DNA from: Mariprofundus sp.
GTDB lineage: Bacteria; Pseudomonadota; Zetaproteobacteria; Mariprofundales; Mariprofundaceae
Direction of reading: 5' to 3'
Assembly: GCA_021772835.1 (NCBI GenBank)
Contig: JAJFLE010000017.1
Span: forward strand, 1 to 64,000
Length of the DNA: 64,000 bases
This document shows positions 26,007-35,483 of the stretch, piece after piece. The notes under the pieces were generated by a model. That model worked only from the letters and a program-made list of their open reading frames with translations, searched no databases and was not told where the DNA came from. Positions within the stretch are counted from its first letter, which is position 1. Every line of letters begins with the position of its first letter. A program made the translations under genes and the position numbers.

Positions 26007-26876
26007 ATGAAAGGTATTATTCTTGCAGGTGGGTCAGGAACACGCCTGCATCCGTTAACTCTCTCAGTCAGCAAGCAGCTGATGCCGGTGTACGATAAAC
26101 CGATGATCTATTATCCACTCACCACTTTGATGCTGGCGGGCATACGTGAAATTCTGATCATCTCCACGCCAACTGATTTACCGAACTTTGAGCGGTTGTT
26201 TGGTGATGGTTCGCAATGGGGGCTGAAGCTCTCTTACGCTGAACAGCCTAGCCCTGATGGTCTTGCACAGGCATTTACCATCGGCCGGGGTTTTATCTGC
26301 GATGATTCTGTTGCGCTGATTTTGGGTGACAATATTTTTTACGGACAAGGCATGGTTGAGCAATTGCAACGTGCTGCAGGGCAATCATCAGGAGCTACGG
26401 TTTTTGCATATCGAGTAAATGACCCAGAACGTTATGGCGTGGTCGAGTTTAAAGATGGATATAAGGCTATCTCGATTGAAGAGAAACCGGAAAATCCGAA
26501 GAGCCACTGGGCTGTTACAGGCCTCTATTTTTATGATAACAACGTCGTGGATGTCGCTGCCGAGCTGAAGCCATCCCCCAGAGGGGAGCTGGAAGTCACC
26601 GATGTGAATAAGGTGTATCTTCAGAAGGGTGAATTGAGGGTGGAAACAATGGGCCGTGGTATTGCCTGGCTGGATACTGGTACACATGATTCATTAATGG
26701 ATGCTGCGCGTTATGTTGAGGTTGTTGAACGAAGACAGGGTTTAAAGATAGGCTGTCCGGAAGAGGTGGCATGGCGCATGGACTACATTGACAGCTCCCA
26801 GTTGCAAGCGTTGTCTGAAGCGTTGGGTAAAAGCGGCTATGGCGAATACCTCAGTTCATTGTTAAAGGACTTTTGA
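26007..26876 (+). CDS. rfbA: Glucose-1-phosphate thymidylyltransferase
   Basis: 289 residues, normal length. It makes dTDP-glucose from dTTP and glucose 1-phosphate, the first step for dTDP-deoxysugars. N-terminal nucleotide loop [31 protein letters not shown], catalytic region [13 protein letters not shown], and [25 protein letters not shown] precedes the ATG. Its stop overlaps the rfbB start. A truncated copy of its 5' end lies just upstream. Confidence 0.97.
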   Translation: MKGIILAGGSGTRLHPLTLSVSKQLMPVYDKPMIYYPLTTLMLAGIREILIISTPTDLPNFERLFGDGSQWGLKLSYAEQPSPDGLAQAFTIGRGFICDDSVALILGDNIFYGQGMVEQLQRAAGQSSGATVFAYRVNDPERYGVVEFKDGYKAISIEEKPENPKSHWAVTGLYFYDNNVVDVAAELKPSPRGELEVTDVNKVYLQKGELRVETMGRGIAWLDTGTHDSLMDAARYVEVVERRQGLKIGCPEEVAWRMDYIDSSQLQALSEALGKSGYGEYLSSLLKDF

Positions 26877-27883
26877 TGATATATAAACCTAAAACCATCC
26901 TGGTTACCGGCGGTGCCGGCTTTATCGGCTGTAATTATGTACGTTATATGCTGGGCAATGACCCGGATGTCTGCATTGTTAATCTTGACCTGCTTACCTA
27001 TGCAGGTTCGCTGGAGAACTTGAAAGATCTACCTGATGAGGCGCGGCATAGCTTTGTGCAGGGCGATATCTGTGACCGTGAACTGATCGACCGGTTACTT
27101 CGTGAACATGAGATTGATGCTGTCGTTCACTTTGCCGCTGAATCACATGTCGACAACTCAATATCCGGGCCTGAAATATTCATCAAGACCAATGTGATGG
27201 GCACATTCACCCTGCTGGAGGCTTGCCGCAGCTACTGGTTGCAGGATAATGGGATGGATGGATCACAGTGCCGCTTTCACCATATCTCCACCGACGAGGT
27301 GTACGGCACACTAGCGCAGGATGATCCAGCCTTTACCGAGAGAACAGCCTATGCACCAAACTCCCCCTATTCAGCTTCCAAGGCGGGCTCCGATCATTTG
27401 GTGAGGGCTTATTTCCATACCTATGGCCTGCCTGTAACAACCAGCAACTGTTCCAATAATTATGGTCCTTACCAGCATAATGAAAAATTGATTCCGACGG
27501 TTATTCGTAACTGCAGGAATGGCACTCCGATACCTGTTTATGGAGATGGAACCAATATCCGCGATTGGCTTTACGTTGAAGATCATTGCTCAGGTATTGA
27601 TGCAGTGATTCGTAAGGGTGTGCCTGGTGAGGTGTACAATATCGGCGGCATTAATGAGTGGAATAATATTAATATTGTGAGACGTATCTGTGGGCTTATG
27701 GATGAGGCTAATGAAGAGAGAGCCCCGCATGAGTCGCTGACCACATTTGTTACCGATCGCCTAGGTCACGACTGGCGTTATGCCATAGATGCTTCAAAGA
27801 TGGTGAACGAGTTAGGCTGGAGTCCTGTTGAAACATTCGAGACTGGTATCCAGAAAACAGTTGAATGGTATCTGAATGCCTGA
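26876..27883 (+). CDS. rfbB: dTDP-glucose 4,6-dehydratase
   Basis: 335 residues. An extended short-chain dehydrogenase giving dTDP-4-keto-6-deoxyglucose. The NAD loop is VTGGAGFIGCNYV; the dehydratase Asp/Glu are in HISTDEVYG; the catalytic Tyr and Lys are in YSASKAGSDH. The ATG at 26876 overlaps the rfbA stop by one base and has AAAGGA upstream. No rmlC or rmlD follows, so the product is steered to amino sugars instead of rhamnose. Confidence 0.97.
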   Translation: MIYKPKTILVTGGAGFIGCNYVRYMLGNDPDVCIVNLDLLTYAGSLENLKDLPDEARHSFVQGDICDRELIDRLLREHEIDAVVHFAAESHVDNSISGPEIFIKTNVMGTFTLLEACRSYWLQDNGMDGSQCRFHHISTDEVYGTLAQDDPAFTERTAYAPNSPYSASKAGSDHLVRAYFHTYGLPVTTSNCSNNYGPYQHNEKLIPTVIRNCRNGTPIPVYGDGTNIRDWLYVEDHCSGIDAVIRKGVPGEVYNIGGINEWNNINIVRRICGLMDEANEERAPHESLTTFVTDRLGHDWRYAIDASKMVNELGWSPVETFETGIQKTVEWYLNA

Positions 27884-28448
27884 AATATATCTTCACCCAC
27901 AAGGCTTGCTTGATGAAGGCGCAGTAGTCGGCGCAGGAACGAGAGTATGGGCATTTGCACATGTTGCCTCTGGAGCAACAGTCGGAAGCGGTTGTAATGT
28001 TTGCGATCATACTTTTATCGAAAGTGGAGCATGGGTCGGTAATGATGTTACTGTAAAGTGTGGCGTGTATTTGTGGGATGGTGTTGTAGTTGAAGATAGC
28101 TGTTTCATTGGCCCAAATGCCACATTTACTAATGACCGGGTTCCTAGGAGCAAGGTGCACTCAGGTGAATATGTTAAGACATTTTTACGAACCGGGTGTA
28201 GTATTGGCGCCAATGCAACAATCCTGCCTGGATTGGAAATTGGTGCCTATGCGATGGTTGGCGCAGGTAGTGTGGTGACATCGGATGTCCCGGCACACGC
28301 TCTTGTTTTTGGTAATCCAGCCAGAATGCGCGGATGGGTTTGTGCATGTGGCAAGAAGTTGTTGGTTGATAATGCTGAGGTTGCCACCTGTTGCGGCAAA
28401 ATTTACCATTTAACAAATGGTCTGTTAGGGGTTTCACATGCCGATTGA
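27876..28448 (+). CDS. Hexapeptide-repeat N-acetyltransferase (FdtC/QdtC-like)
   Basis: 190 residues. A left-handed beta-helix made of hexapeptide repeats (VVGAGTRVWAFAHVASGATV, IGANATILPGLEIGAYAMVG). A short C-terminal Cys-rich segment (CACGKKL and TCCGK) looks like a small zinc ribbon. Enzymes of this type put an acetyl group on the amino group of dTDP-3-amino-3,6-dideoxyhexoses. The neighbouring oxoisomerase and aminotransferase support this role. It overlaps rfbB by 8 bases and the next gene by 11. Confidence 0.85.
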   Translation: MPEIYLHPQGLLDEGAVVGAGTRVWAFAHVASGATVGSGCNVCDHTFIESGAWVGNDVTVKCGVYLWDGVVVEDSCFIGPNATFTNDRVPRSKVHSGEYVKTFLRTGCSIGANATILPGLEIGAYAMVGAGSVVTSDVPAHALVFGNPARMRGWVCACGKKLLVDNAEVATCCGKIYHLTNGLLGVSHAD

Positions 28449-28854
28449 TCTGTGTCGAATTATTCAGCTGCCGAAAATCAGTGACCCTCGCGGAAATCTG
28501 ACTTTTGTCGAAGGTGGGAAACACATCTCCTTTGATATCAAGCGGATTTATTATCTCTATGATGTTCCAGGTGGTGCAGAGCGTGGTGCTCATGGGCATA
28601 AGGAACTAAAGCAACTTATTGTTGCCATAAGTGGAAGCTTTGATGTTGAATTGGATGACGGCGTTATGAAAAAACGCTTTCACTTGAATAATCCCAGTCA
28701 GGGGTTGTTGGTATCTCCAATGATGTGGAGGGATATCAAAAACTTTTCTTCTGGCTCTGTCTGCCTAGTGTTGGCTTCGGACTATTATGATGAAATGGAT
28801 TATTATCGGGATTATAATCAATTTGTCGGGGATGCCCGGAGGATACCCAGATGA
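28438..28854 (+). CDS. dTDP-4-keto-6-deoxyglucose 3,4-oxoisomerase (FdtA/QdtA-like cupin)
   Basis: 138 residues, the usual length of the small cupin isomerases. Motifs: SDPRGNLTFVEG, IKRIYYLYDVPGGAERGAHG with the active-site His, HKELKQLIVAISGSFDV, and SPMMWRDIKNFS. It moves the keto group from C4 to C3 of dTDP-4-keto-6-deoxyglucose. FdtA gives the galacto and QdtA the gluco product; sequence by eye does not distinguish them. ATGA overlap with the next gene. Confidence 0.88.
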   Translation: MPIDLCRIIQLPKISDPRGNLTFVEGGKHISFDIKRIYYLYDVPGGAERGAHGHKELKQLIVAISGSFDVELDDGVMKKRFHLNNPSQGLLVSPMMWRDIKNFSSGSVCLVLASDYYDEMDYYRDYNQFVGDARRIPR

Positions 28855-29951
28855 AACCAATACCTTTCCTTGATCTTGGGTGTCTGAATCAATCCATACG
28901 TGAATCACTGGACGCGGCCTGCCGCAGGGTTATGGATTCGGGGTGGTTTATCATGGGGCCAGAACTGGAAGCCTTTGAGGCTGAATTTGCCCAGTATTGT
29001 GATGTTAAGCACTGTATCGGAGTTGGCAACGGACTCGAAGCGTTGCATCTTCTACTGAGAGCTTATGACATTGGGCCCGGCGATGAGGTGATCGTTCCTT
29101 CTAATACTTTTATAGCTACTTGGCTCGCCGTTTCTGAATGCGGGGCGACTCCGATCCCTGTTGAACCAAATGTGGATACGCACAATATTGATCCGGCGCT
29201 GATCGCTAGTGCAGTCACCAGTCGCACACGCGCCATTATTCCAGTGCACTTGTATGGACAGCCAGCAGATATGGATCCGATCAATGCGCTTGCTGCCAAG
29301 CTTGGTCTGATAGTGATTGAAGATGCAGCACAAGCCCAGGGCTCGCGTTACAAAGGGCGGAGTGCAGGTTCATTGGGGCATTCTGCCGCGACAAGTTTTT
29401 ATCCAGGTAAAAATCTGGGTGCACTCGGTGACGGTGGTGCAGTGCTTACTAGCGATGATGCGATTGCCAATAAGGTGAGGCAGCTACGAAATTACGGCTC
29501 AACAGTGAAATACAAGCATGACCTTGCCGGGTATAACAGTCGCCTGGATGAGATGCAGGCGGCATTCCTCCGCGCAAAACTGGTAGTACTGGATGAGTGG
29601 AATGTGAGGCGAAGAGAAATTGCGACTCAGTATTCGGATTTATTGGTTGATGCAGGGATTATTTTGCCTTTTGTGCCCGAATACGTTGACCCCGTTTGGC
29701 ACCTGTACGTTATTCGCAGCAAACGGAGAGATACACTAAAAGCGCATCTGGAGCAACAAGGGATATCAACGGTAATTCACTACCCGATCCCGCCACATAG
29801 ACAAGCCTGTTATCAAGATTTTCAAGGCCATCACTTGCCCATCGCGGAAATGTTAGCGGAAGAGATTTTGAGTTTGCCTATATCGCCAGTAATGAGTGTA
29901 AACGAAGTTGAATTTGTGGCGCGCGCTATGGAGACATCATATGCAAAATAG
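28851..29951 (+). CDS. dTDP-3-amino-3,6-dideoxyhexose transaminase (FdtB/QdtB-like, DegT/DnrJ family)
   Basis: 366 residues. A PLP-dependent sugar aminotransferase. HCIGVGNGLEALHLLLRA and PSNTFIATWLAV are typical. VIEDAAQAQGSRYKGRSAGS holds the cofactor Asp; the PLP Lys is in SFYPGKNLGALGDGG. It aminates the 3-keto sugar made by the preceding oxoisomerase. The GKNLGALGDGG form is that of the FdtB/QdtB/DesV group. The end overlaps the next gene. Confidence 0.92.
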   Translation: MKPIPFLDLGCLNQSIRESLDAACRRVMDSGWFIMGPELEAFEAEFAQYCDVKHCIGVGNGLEALHLLLRAYDIGPGDEVIVPSNTFIATWLAVSECGATPIPVEPNVDTHNIDPALIASAVTSRTRAIIPVHLYGQPADMDPINALAAKLGLIVIEDAAQAQGSRYKGRSAGSLGHSAATSFYPGKNLGALGDGGAVLTSDDAIANKVRQLRNYGSTVKYKHDLAGYNSRLDEMQAAFLRAKLVVLDEWNVRRREIATQYSDLLVDAGIILPFVPEYVDPVWHLYVIRSKRRDTLKAHLEQQGISTVIHYPIPPHRQACYQDFQGHHLPIAEMLAEEILSLPISPVMSVNEVEFVARAMETSYAK

Positions 29952-31323
29952 GTTGCTGCCTATGAGGCATGTTAAGTATGAAGCACTTTGGGTGGGTTGT
30001 GTTTATTTTTTGATTCTTCTAACTATAGCGCTTTGGGTTCGAGATGTGCCCGGGCAACTCGACCCATTTAGTACCATTCAGCAAGTCATCAATCATGTCG
30101 GGTTGGACGATCCTACGTACTTTGGCATGGCTGCAGTTGATATTGTCGAGAATGGGTGGGTCAGTCATGCCAAAGGCACAGCTTTTGTCTTTAACCTCTG
30201 GCCTCCTGGTTTTGTATTGTTGGAAGCTCTGGTGCTAAAAGTACTGGGTTTGGACGCTCCAGTAATTCTGGTGTTGCAAGTATTAGCATCAATTTTATTC
30301 GCTTTTGTGCTGGTGCTGGTTTATGAGATTCTGAGCACGAGTGTGAGAAGCGCGTTTGCATTTATATTGCCGTTGCTGTTATTCGCATTTCCTGTCACAC
30401 GGGTTTTTTTGCTTGAGCCTATTGGCATTAGTTTGGGTGAAAGCTTTGCCATAGGTTTTTTTCTGATCGGTCTTTTGCTGACCTTTCGTTCGATAACGCT
30501 CAGGTCAATTCGTTATGCGGTTTATGCGGGTCTTTGCATTGCGCTAGCCGCTTATTTCCGCTCGCAGTTTGAACTCATTTTACTTGCGCTGACGGGTTGG
30601 GGTATTTTACTGGGGGGGATTATTAAGCTGATGCACTTTCGGGAAAAAATTGATCCGGAGTTGGCAAAATCAGCTATAAAAACAATGGTGGTTTTGCTTT
30701 TGGTTGCTCATGCCGCAACATCGCCATGGAGAGCGTATCATTGGATGAATCAAGGAAAGCCAGCCTGGGTACTAACGAGCGGGCTGGTTTTTCAAAATGC
30801 TATAAAGACCACGGACGACCTCTCAGCTGCAGGAGGATTTGTCGCAGCTGGGGGGGGGAATCTGGTTTGCAGAATAGACCCAACGACTTGCGGCGATACA
30901 GTCAACGCGAAAGCTTCATTTATTAAGGTATTTATGGAACACCCGATTGAATGGTATTCACTTAAGCTTGATATAATAGGAAAATATTGGTTTTCTCCTC
31001 TGAATTACTCGGTGGCTGCTCCTGCCAGTCAATCGACATTGCTGGACTTGTTAACGAACGGAATCTTGCTGCTTGCACTGATTGTTGCAGTTTCATTATT
31101 GTTTGCTCGCAAGGTAAGGTCCCATTCTTCATGGATAACGCTGATGTGGTTTAGTGCTGCATTGCTTTCGGCATACCTGGCGATATTTACACTTGCTCAT
31201 TTCGAAACTCGCTATTTTTATTTCCCGAAGATTGCTGGGGTTGTGATGTTGCTAATACTTGCCTGTCTGTATGTTCGACCGATGGATAAGGCTGAAATAG
31301 TGAGTCCGGAGGTTGAACGATGA
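29941..31323 (+). CDS. Polytopic membrane protein, GT-C/ArnT-like glycosyltransferase
   Basis: 460 residues with about ten membrane helices. The first large loop has VGLDDPTYFGMAAVDIVENG, with acidic residues where GT-C enzymes keep catalytic Asp. FNLWPPGFVLLEALVLKVLG follows. This fits the GT39/ArnT-like or PMT_2 group, which use polyprenyl-phosphate sugars. The ATG at 29941, after GGAGACATCAT, is chosen; an upstream frame start at 29908 lies inside the aminotransferase. The next gene encodes a polyprenyl-phosphate sugar synthase-like protein, a natural partner. Confidence 0.7.
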   Translation: MQNRLLPMRHVKYEALWVGCVYFLILLTIALWVRDVPGQLDPFSTIQQVINHVGLDDPTYFGMAAVDIVENGWVSHAKGTAFVFNLWPPGFVLLEALVLKVLGLDAPVILVLQVLASILFAFVLVLVYEILSTSVRSAFAFILPLLLFAFPVTRVFLLEPIGISLGESFAIGFFLIGLLLTFRSITLRSIRYAVYAGLCIALAAYFRSQFELILLALTGWGILLGGIIKLMHFREKIDPELAKSAIKTMVVLLLVAHAATSPWRAYHWMNQGKPAWVLTSGLVFQNAIKTTDDLSAAGGFVAAGGGNLVCRIDPTTCGDTVNAKASFIKVFMEHPIEWYSLKLDIIGKYWFSPLNYSVAAPASQSTLLDLLTNGILLLALIVAVSLLFARKVRSHSSWITLMWFSAALLSAYLAIFTLAHFETRYFYFPKIAGVVMLLILACLYVRPMDKAEIVSPEVER

Positions 31324-32273
31324 GCCCATCTTGCCCGCATGTTTCCGTTGTTATTCCGGTTTATAAGGCAGAGGAGTGTCTTGATGAGCTATATCAGAGG
31401 CTAAATGCGGCACTTGAAAGCATAACATCGAACTTTGAGATTGTGCTGGTAGAAGATTGCGGTGATGATAACTCGTGGGATGTGATTGAGCGGCTGGCTG
31501 GGGCCGATTCGCGCGTGCGTGGTATCCAGTTCAGTCGGAACTTCGGTCAGCACTACGGGATTACTGCCGGCCTCGATTGCTGTCACGGTGATTGGGTTGT
31601 AGTGATGGATTGCGACCTGCAGGACCGTCCTGAGGAAATCCCGCGACTGTATGCCAAGGCACAGGAGGGGTATGACATCGTTCTGGCGAGGCGCGGCGAG
31701 CGTCAAGATGCTATGTTGAAGCGGATGACCTCATGGCTGTTCTATAAGCTATTTAGCTATTTAGCGGATATTAAATATGATGGAGAAACTGGTAATTTCC
31801 GCATCATGTCGAATAAGGTAGTGAAAAGTTTCCGGCGTATGCAAGAGCAATTGCGCTTCTTCGGTGGTCTGGTACAGTGGTTGGGATTCCCAACAGCCAG
31901 TATTGAAGTGGAGCACTCCAAACGTTTTGTGGGCAACTCCACATACACTTTTGCCAAGCTATGGAAGTTGGCTGCGGAAACCATTATTGCTTATTCTGAT
32001 AAACCATTGCGTATCGGTGTGCGAATTGGTTTTAGTATGGCTGGGCTGGCATTCTGCTATGGAATGTATATTTTACTGCAAGCATGGCTATATGGCTCAT
32101 TGATTCCCGGTTGGAGTAGCTTGATCGTGTCATTATACTTTATTGGAGGCATCATTATCGCCATGCTGGGCATTATTGGCATTTATCTTGGCAAGACTTT
32201 CGACGAAGCCAAGAAACGACCACTTTATATAATCAGGCGGACAACCTTTGATGAATCCAATACCACTGATTAA
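31320..32273 (+). CDS. GT2 glycosyltransferase, polyprenyl-phosphate sugar synthase type (GtrB/ArnC-like)
   Basis: 317 residues. The catalytic GT2 domain has SVVIPVYKAEECLDEL, LVEDCGDDNSWDVIE, VVVMDCDLQDRPEEIP and GNFRIMSNKVV. Two C-terminal membrane helices (IGFSMAGLAFCYGMYILLQA and SLYFIGGIIIAMLGIIGIYL) are diagnostic of the ArnC/GtrB/DPM1 group that loads a sugar onto undecaprenyl phosphate. With the GtrA protein (32959) and the GT-C protein it resembles a Gtr-type modification set. ATGA overlap with the preceding gene. Confidence 0.88.
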   Translation: MSPSCPHVSVVIPVYKAEECLDELYQRLNAALESITSNFEIVLVEDCGDDNSWDVIERLAGADSRVRGIQFSRNFGQHYGITAGLDCCHGDWVVVMDCDLQDRPEEIPRLYAKAQEGYDIVLARRGERQDAMLKRMTSWLFYKLFSYLADIKYDGETGNFRIMSNKVVKSFRRMQEQLRFFGGLVQWLGFPTASIEVEHSKRFVGNSTYTFAKLWKLAAETIIAYSDKPLRIGVRIGFSMAGLAFCYGMYILLQAWLYGSLIPGWSSLIVSLYFIGGIIIAMLGIIGIYLGKTFDEAKKRPLYIIRRTTFDESNTTD

Positions 32274-32925
32274 TTCCACGCCATGGGACTCTGCGGTATT
32301 CGGCATGCCGACTTGGGAGCTCACTGAGTATTCGGAAAAAGCTTTGCAACAAGCAGCACAAATGGTCGGACATTTTACATTAAAAGTTAATTCATTGGCG
32401 GATAAGAGGCAGTTGCACGAATATGGCTACTACTATTGCGATACATTGATTGAGCCATATTGTGACAAGATACAGTTGCGTTCAGTGCAACATCCCGAGG
32501 TAAGTATTTCGAAGGATTTTGATGTTGGGTTGGCTATGGAGATTTGCCATGGTGCTTTCGAACATGGTCGTTTTCATCGAGACTTTAATTTATCAAAGGC
32601 TGCTGCAGATAATCGCTATGATAACTGGCTGAAACAGTTGATCGAGGCAGAGAAGGTTTACGGGTTATATTGGCAGGACGCGCTGGCAGGATTTGTCGGT
32701 TACAATGGCAACAATCTCGTTTTGCACGCTCTGGGGGAGCAGTGTCGCGGCAAGGGGTTGGCGAAATACTGGTGGAGTGCTGTATGTGGCGAACTGTTGG
32801 CAATGGGTTATAATGAAGTCCATAGCTCAATTTCGGCCTCCAACTTACCTGTTTTTAAACTCTACTCTTCGCTGGGATTTTCCTTTCGCAACCCACATGA
32901 TATTTATCATCGGGTGAGTACGTGA
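32251..32925 (+). CDS. GNAT acetyltransferase, WecD-like
   Basis: 224 residues. The N-terminal part (STPWDSAVFGMPTWELTEYS) is like TDP-4-amino-4,6-dideoxygalactose N-acetyltransferase (WecD/RffC), where LxWDSxxFG is a typical opening. The C-terminal GNAT fold has the acetyl-CoA loop LGEQCRGKGLAKYWW and a late VHSSISASNLPVFKLYSSLG. It probably acetylates dTDP-Fuc4N made by the WecE-like enzyme at 34117. The start overlaps the preceding gene by 23 bases. Confidence 0.82.
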   Translation: MNPIPLINSTPWDSAVFGMPTWELTEYSEKALQQAAQMVGHFTLKVNSLADKRQLHEYGYYYCDTLIEPYCDKIQLRSVQHPEVSISKDFDVGLAMEICHGAFEHGRFHRDFNLSKAAADNRYDNWLKQLIEAEKVYGLYWQDALAGFVGYNGNNLVLHALGEQCRGKGLAKYWWSAVCGELLAMGYNEVHSSISASNLPVFKLYSSLGFSFRNPHDIYHRVST

Positions 32926-32958
32926 GTAATTTTCCGTGAAGCAGAATGGGTCAATTTC

Positions 32959-33339
32959 ATGCGGCAACTGATGCGTTACGGGTTGGTTGGGGTAGTGACT
33001 AATTTAACAATTTATTTTGGTTACATAATCATTACCTATCTCGGCATAGGCCCCAAATTAGCAATGACCTTGATGTATATTATTGGAGCATCGATCGGTT
33101 TCATCGGAAATAAGAAATGGACATTCACTTATCGTGGCGGTTCATTCAGCGCAGTTCTGCGCTATGCACTGGCTCATTTGTTTGGATACTTTCTTAATCT
33201 CATGATACTTTTCATCTTTGTAGATATTCATGGGTATGCACATCAATGGGTTCAGGCTATAGCGATAATAATCGTTGCTGGATTTCTCTTTGTCTTATTT
33301 AAATTCTTCGTTTTCGCGAGAAAACATGCGAGGCAATAA
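32959..33339 (+). CDS. GtrA family membrane protein
   Basis: 126 residues with four membrane helices and the GtrA-like pattern: LMRYGLVGVVTNLTIYFGY, SIGFIGNKKWTF, LNLMILFIFVD, and a basic end. GtrA proteins are thought to flip lipid-linked sugars made by GtrB-type enzymes. The GNKKWTF motif is the family hallmark. It fits with the GT2 gene 1.6 kb upstream. Confidence 0.88.
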   Translation: MRQLMRYGLVGVVTNLTIYFGYIIITYLGIGPKLAMTLMYIIGASIGFIGNKKWTFTYRGGSFSAVLRYALAHLFGYFLNLMILFIFVDIHGYAHQWVQAIAIIIVAGFLFVLFKFFVFARKHARQ

Positions 33340-33340
33340 T

Positions 33341-34114
33341 ATGAATGTCGGATTCAAGACCCACTACTTTAAAGAATTGGCTGAATTGGAGGCAGGAAAC
33401 TTTTGGTTCCGCGCCAGGAACAAGGCCATTCTCTGGGCGCTTCAAAAGTATTCTCCGGAGATGAAATCCTTTCTTGAGATTGGTTGTGGGACTGGTTTTG
33501 TGATTACAGCCATTTCAAAGCGCTTTCCCGAGGCAAGGATCTCCGGGAGCGAGTATTTGGAGGAGGGGTTGGTGTATGCCCGGGAGCGATTGCCTGGCGC
33601 AGAATTCACCCAAATGGATGCCAGGTATATTCCTTATGAATCGGAACTGGATGCAATCGGTGCCTTCGATGTGCTAGAGCATATTGAAGAGGATGAGGTG
33701 GTGTTGCAACAAATTTATAAAGCGCTCAAGCCTGGCGGTACCGTTTTCATTACTGTTCCACAACACCGATGGTTGTGGAGCGCAGTTGATGAGTATGCTT
33801 GCCATGTCAGAAGATATAACGCCAGTGAATTACACCAAAAGGTTTGTGGGGCTGGCTTCGAGATTATTCAAAGCACTTCGTTTGTTAGCGCGTTACTGCC
33901 TGCGATGTGTTTGTCTAGATTGTTAAAAGGGAACAATGTGGGTGCAAGCATGGATGGGATGACTGAGCTTCGTATCAACCCAATGCTTAACAAGCTTTTT
34001 GAATGGGTGCTAAATTTTGAGTTGGCACTTATTCGCATAGGTGTTGTCTTGCCCTTGGGTGGGTCAAGGTTGTTGGTCGCCCGAAAGCTGACGATGATTC
34101 AGAGGGATGAATAA
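33341..34114 (+). CDS. Class I SAM-dependent methyltransferase
   Basis: 257 residues. SAM-binding motif I is SFLEIGCGTGFVITAI; motif II/III IGAFDVLEHIEEDEVVLQQI and KPGGTVFITVPQHRWLWSAV are typical of UbiE/COQ5-type (Methyltransf_11/23) enzymes. The C-terminal hydrophobic stretch (FELALIRIGVVLPLGGSRLL) may touch the membrane. The ATG at 33341 follows GAGG; an upstream frame start lies within gtrA. Substrate probably a sugar or lipid-linked glycan. Confidence 0.85.
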   Translation: MNVGFKTHYFKELAELEAGNFWFRARNKAILWALQKYSPEMKSFLEIGCGTGFVITAISKRFPEARISGSEYLEEGLVYARERLPGAEFTQMDARYIPYESELDAIGAFDVLEHIEEDEVVLQQIYKALKPGGTVFITVPQHRWLWSAVDEYACHVRRYNASELHQKVCGAGFEIIQSTSFVSALLPAMCLSRLLKGNNVGASMDGMTELRINPMLNKLFEWVLNFELALIRIGVVLPLGGSRLLVARKLTMIQRDE

Positions 34115-34116
34115 GA

Positions 34117-35244
34117 ATGAATATCCCATTTAACAAGCCTTACATGACAGGCCGGGAGTTATGGTGTATTGCACAGGCCCATACCAATGGTCATCTGGCA
34201 GGTGACGGTATGTTTACGCAAAAATGCCACGTTTGGTTGGAATCGCTAACCGGCTCTCGTAAGGCCTTACTCACTCATTCATGTACTGCGGCACTTGAAA
34301 TGGCGGCAATCCTGGTGGATATCCAATCGGGTGATGAAGTCATCATGCCGTCTTATACCTTTGTCTCAACAGCGAATGCATTTGTTCTGCGAGGTGGGGT
34401 GCCGGTGTTTGTAGATATTCGCCCTGACACATTGAATATTGATGAAACGCTGATTGAAGCTGCTATTACGCCGCGTACCAAGGCGATCATGCCGGTGCAT
34501 TACGCAGGGGTGGCCTGTGAGATGGACACCATCATGGATATCGCGAGCAGGCACAACCTGTGGGTTATTGAAGATGCAGCTCAGGGGATCATGTCTACGT
34601 ATAAAGGTAAGCCTCTGGGCTCCATAGGGCACTTGGGTGCGTATTCATTTCACGAGACTAAGAACATTATTTCTGGAGAAGGTGGGGCACTTCTGATTAA
34701 TGATAAACGCTTTGCCGAACGCGCCGAGGTCATTCGGGAGAAAGGGACCAACCGAAGCCAGTTTTTTCGTGGTCAGGTAGATAAGTACACTTGGGTAGAT
34801 GTCGGCTCTTCGTATTTGCCTGGGGAAGTGATTGCTGCCTTTTTGTGGGCGCAGATGGAAGAGGCGCAGAGTATTACTCAGAGGCGCATGGATATTTGGC
34901 AGCAATACCATGAAGCTTTTAAGTCACTTGATAATGCCGGTATTTTACGCCGTCCCATCGTTCCCGAGGATTGTCAGCATAATGCACACATGTATTACAT
35001 TTTACTCGAATCTCTGGCAAAACGTTCCGAGGTGATAGCAGAGTTGAAAAAACATGGTGTGAATCCTGTTTTCCACTATGTGCCACTTCATAGCTCCCCA
35101 GCTGGGAAAAAATATGGTCGAGCTAGTGGTGAGTTAAGACATACAGATAATTTGGCGGATAGATTGTTACGACTGCCTTTGTGGGTGGGTCTAGGTGAAG
35201 CTCAGGGTCTGGTCATCTCGGAATTACAGAATGCAGTTGTTTAA
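34117..35244 (+). CDS. wecE: dTDP-4-amino-4,6-dideoxygalactose transaminase
   Basis: 375 residues. DegT/DnrJ PLP aminotransferase of the WecE/RffA type: IPFNKPYMTGRELWCIAQA and GDEVIMPSYTFVSTANAFVL. The PLP Lys is in SFHETKNIISGEGGAL, the form diagnostic of WecE. It aminates dTDP-4-keto-6-deoxyglucose at C4 to give dTDP-Fuc4N, which the GNAT protein at 32251 would acetylate. In enterobacteria wecD and wecE are adjacent; here gtrA and a methyltransferase lie between them. Confidence 0.93.
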   Translation: MNIPFNKPYMTGRELWCIAQAHTNGHLAGDGMFTQKCHVWLESLTGSRKALLTHSCTAALEMAAILVDIQSGDEVIMPSYTFVSTANAFVLRGGVPVFVDIRPDTLNIDETLIEAAITPRTKAIMPVHYAGVACEMDTIMDIASRHNLWVIEDAAQGIMSTYKGKPLGSIGHLGAYSFHETKNIISGEGGALLINDKRFAERAEVIREKGTNRSQFFRGQVDKYTWVDVGSSYLPGEVIAAFLWAQMEEAQSITQRRMDIWQQYHEAFKSLDNAGILRRPIVPEDCQHNAHMYYILLESLAKRSEVIAELKKHGVNPVFHYVPLHSSPAGKKYGRASGELRHTDNLADRLLRLPLWVGLGEAQGLVISELQNAVV

Positions 35245-35483
35245 TGTGCCGCTCGCTAGATGATTTTGTTTGAAGATGTGATTGTCACTCTTGGGAGAGT
35301 TGATGGCTTGAGGTTGATGTCGACCCGGCATCCACACCCATACATGATACATCAGTAATAAATGCAACAAGACTACCTGTGAATATTAAGCAATAAATTG
35401 CTATCAGGGTAAGGGTTCTGAAGCGAGGATGTCAGCATGGAAATTGGGCGGAAGAAAAATGGTATGAAGTTTGACATATTCTA
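35245..35483. other. Intergenic region, nothing recognised
   Basis: 239 bases, AT-rich and noncoding by eye. A TTGACA occurs at 35471-35476 without a well-spaced -10 box. No gene remnant recognised. Confidence 0.4.
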
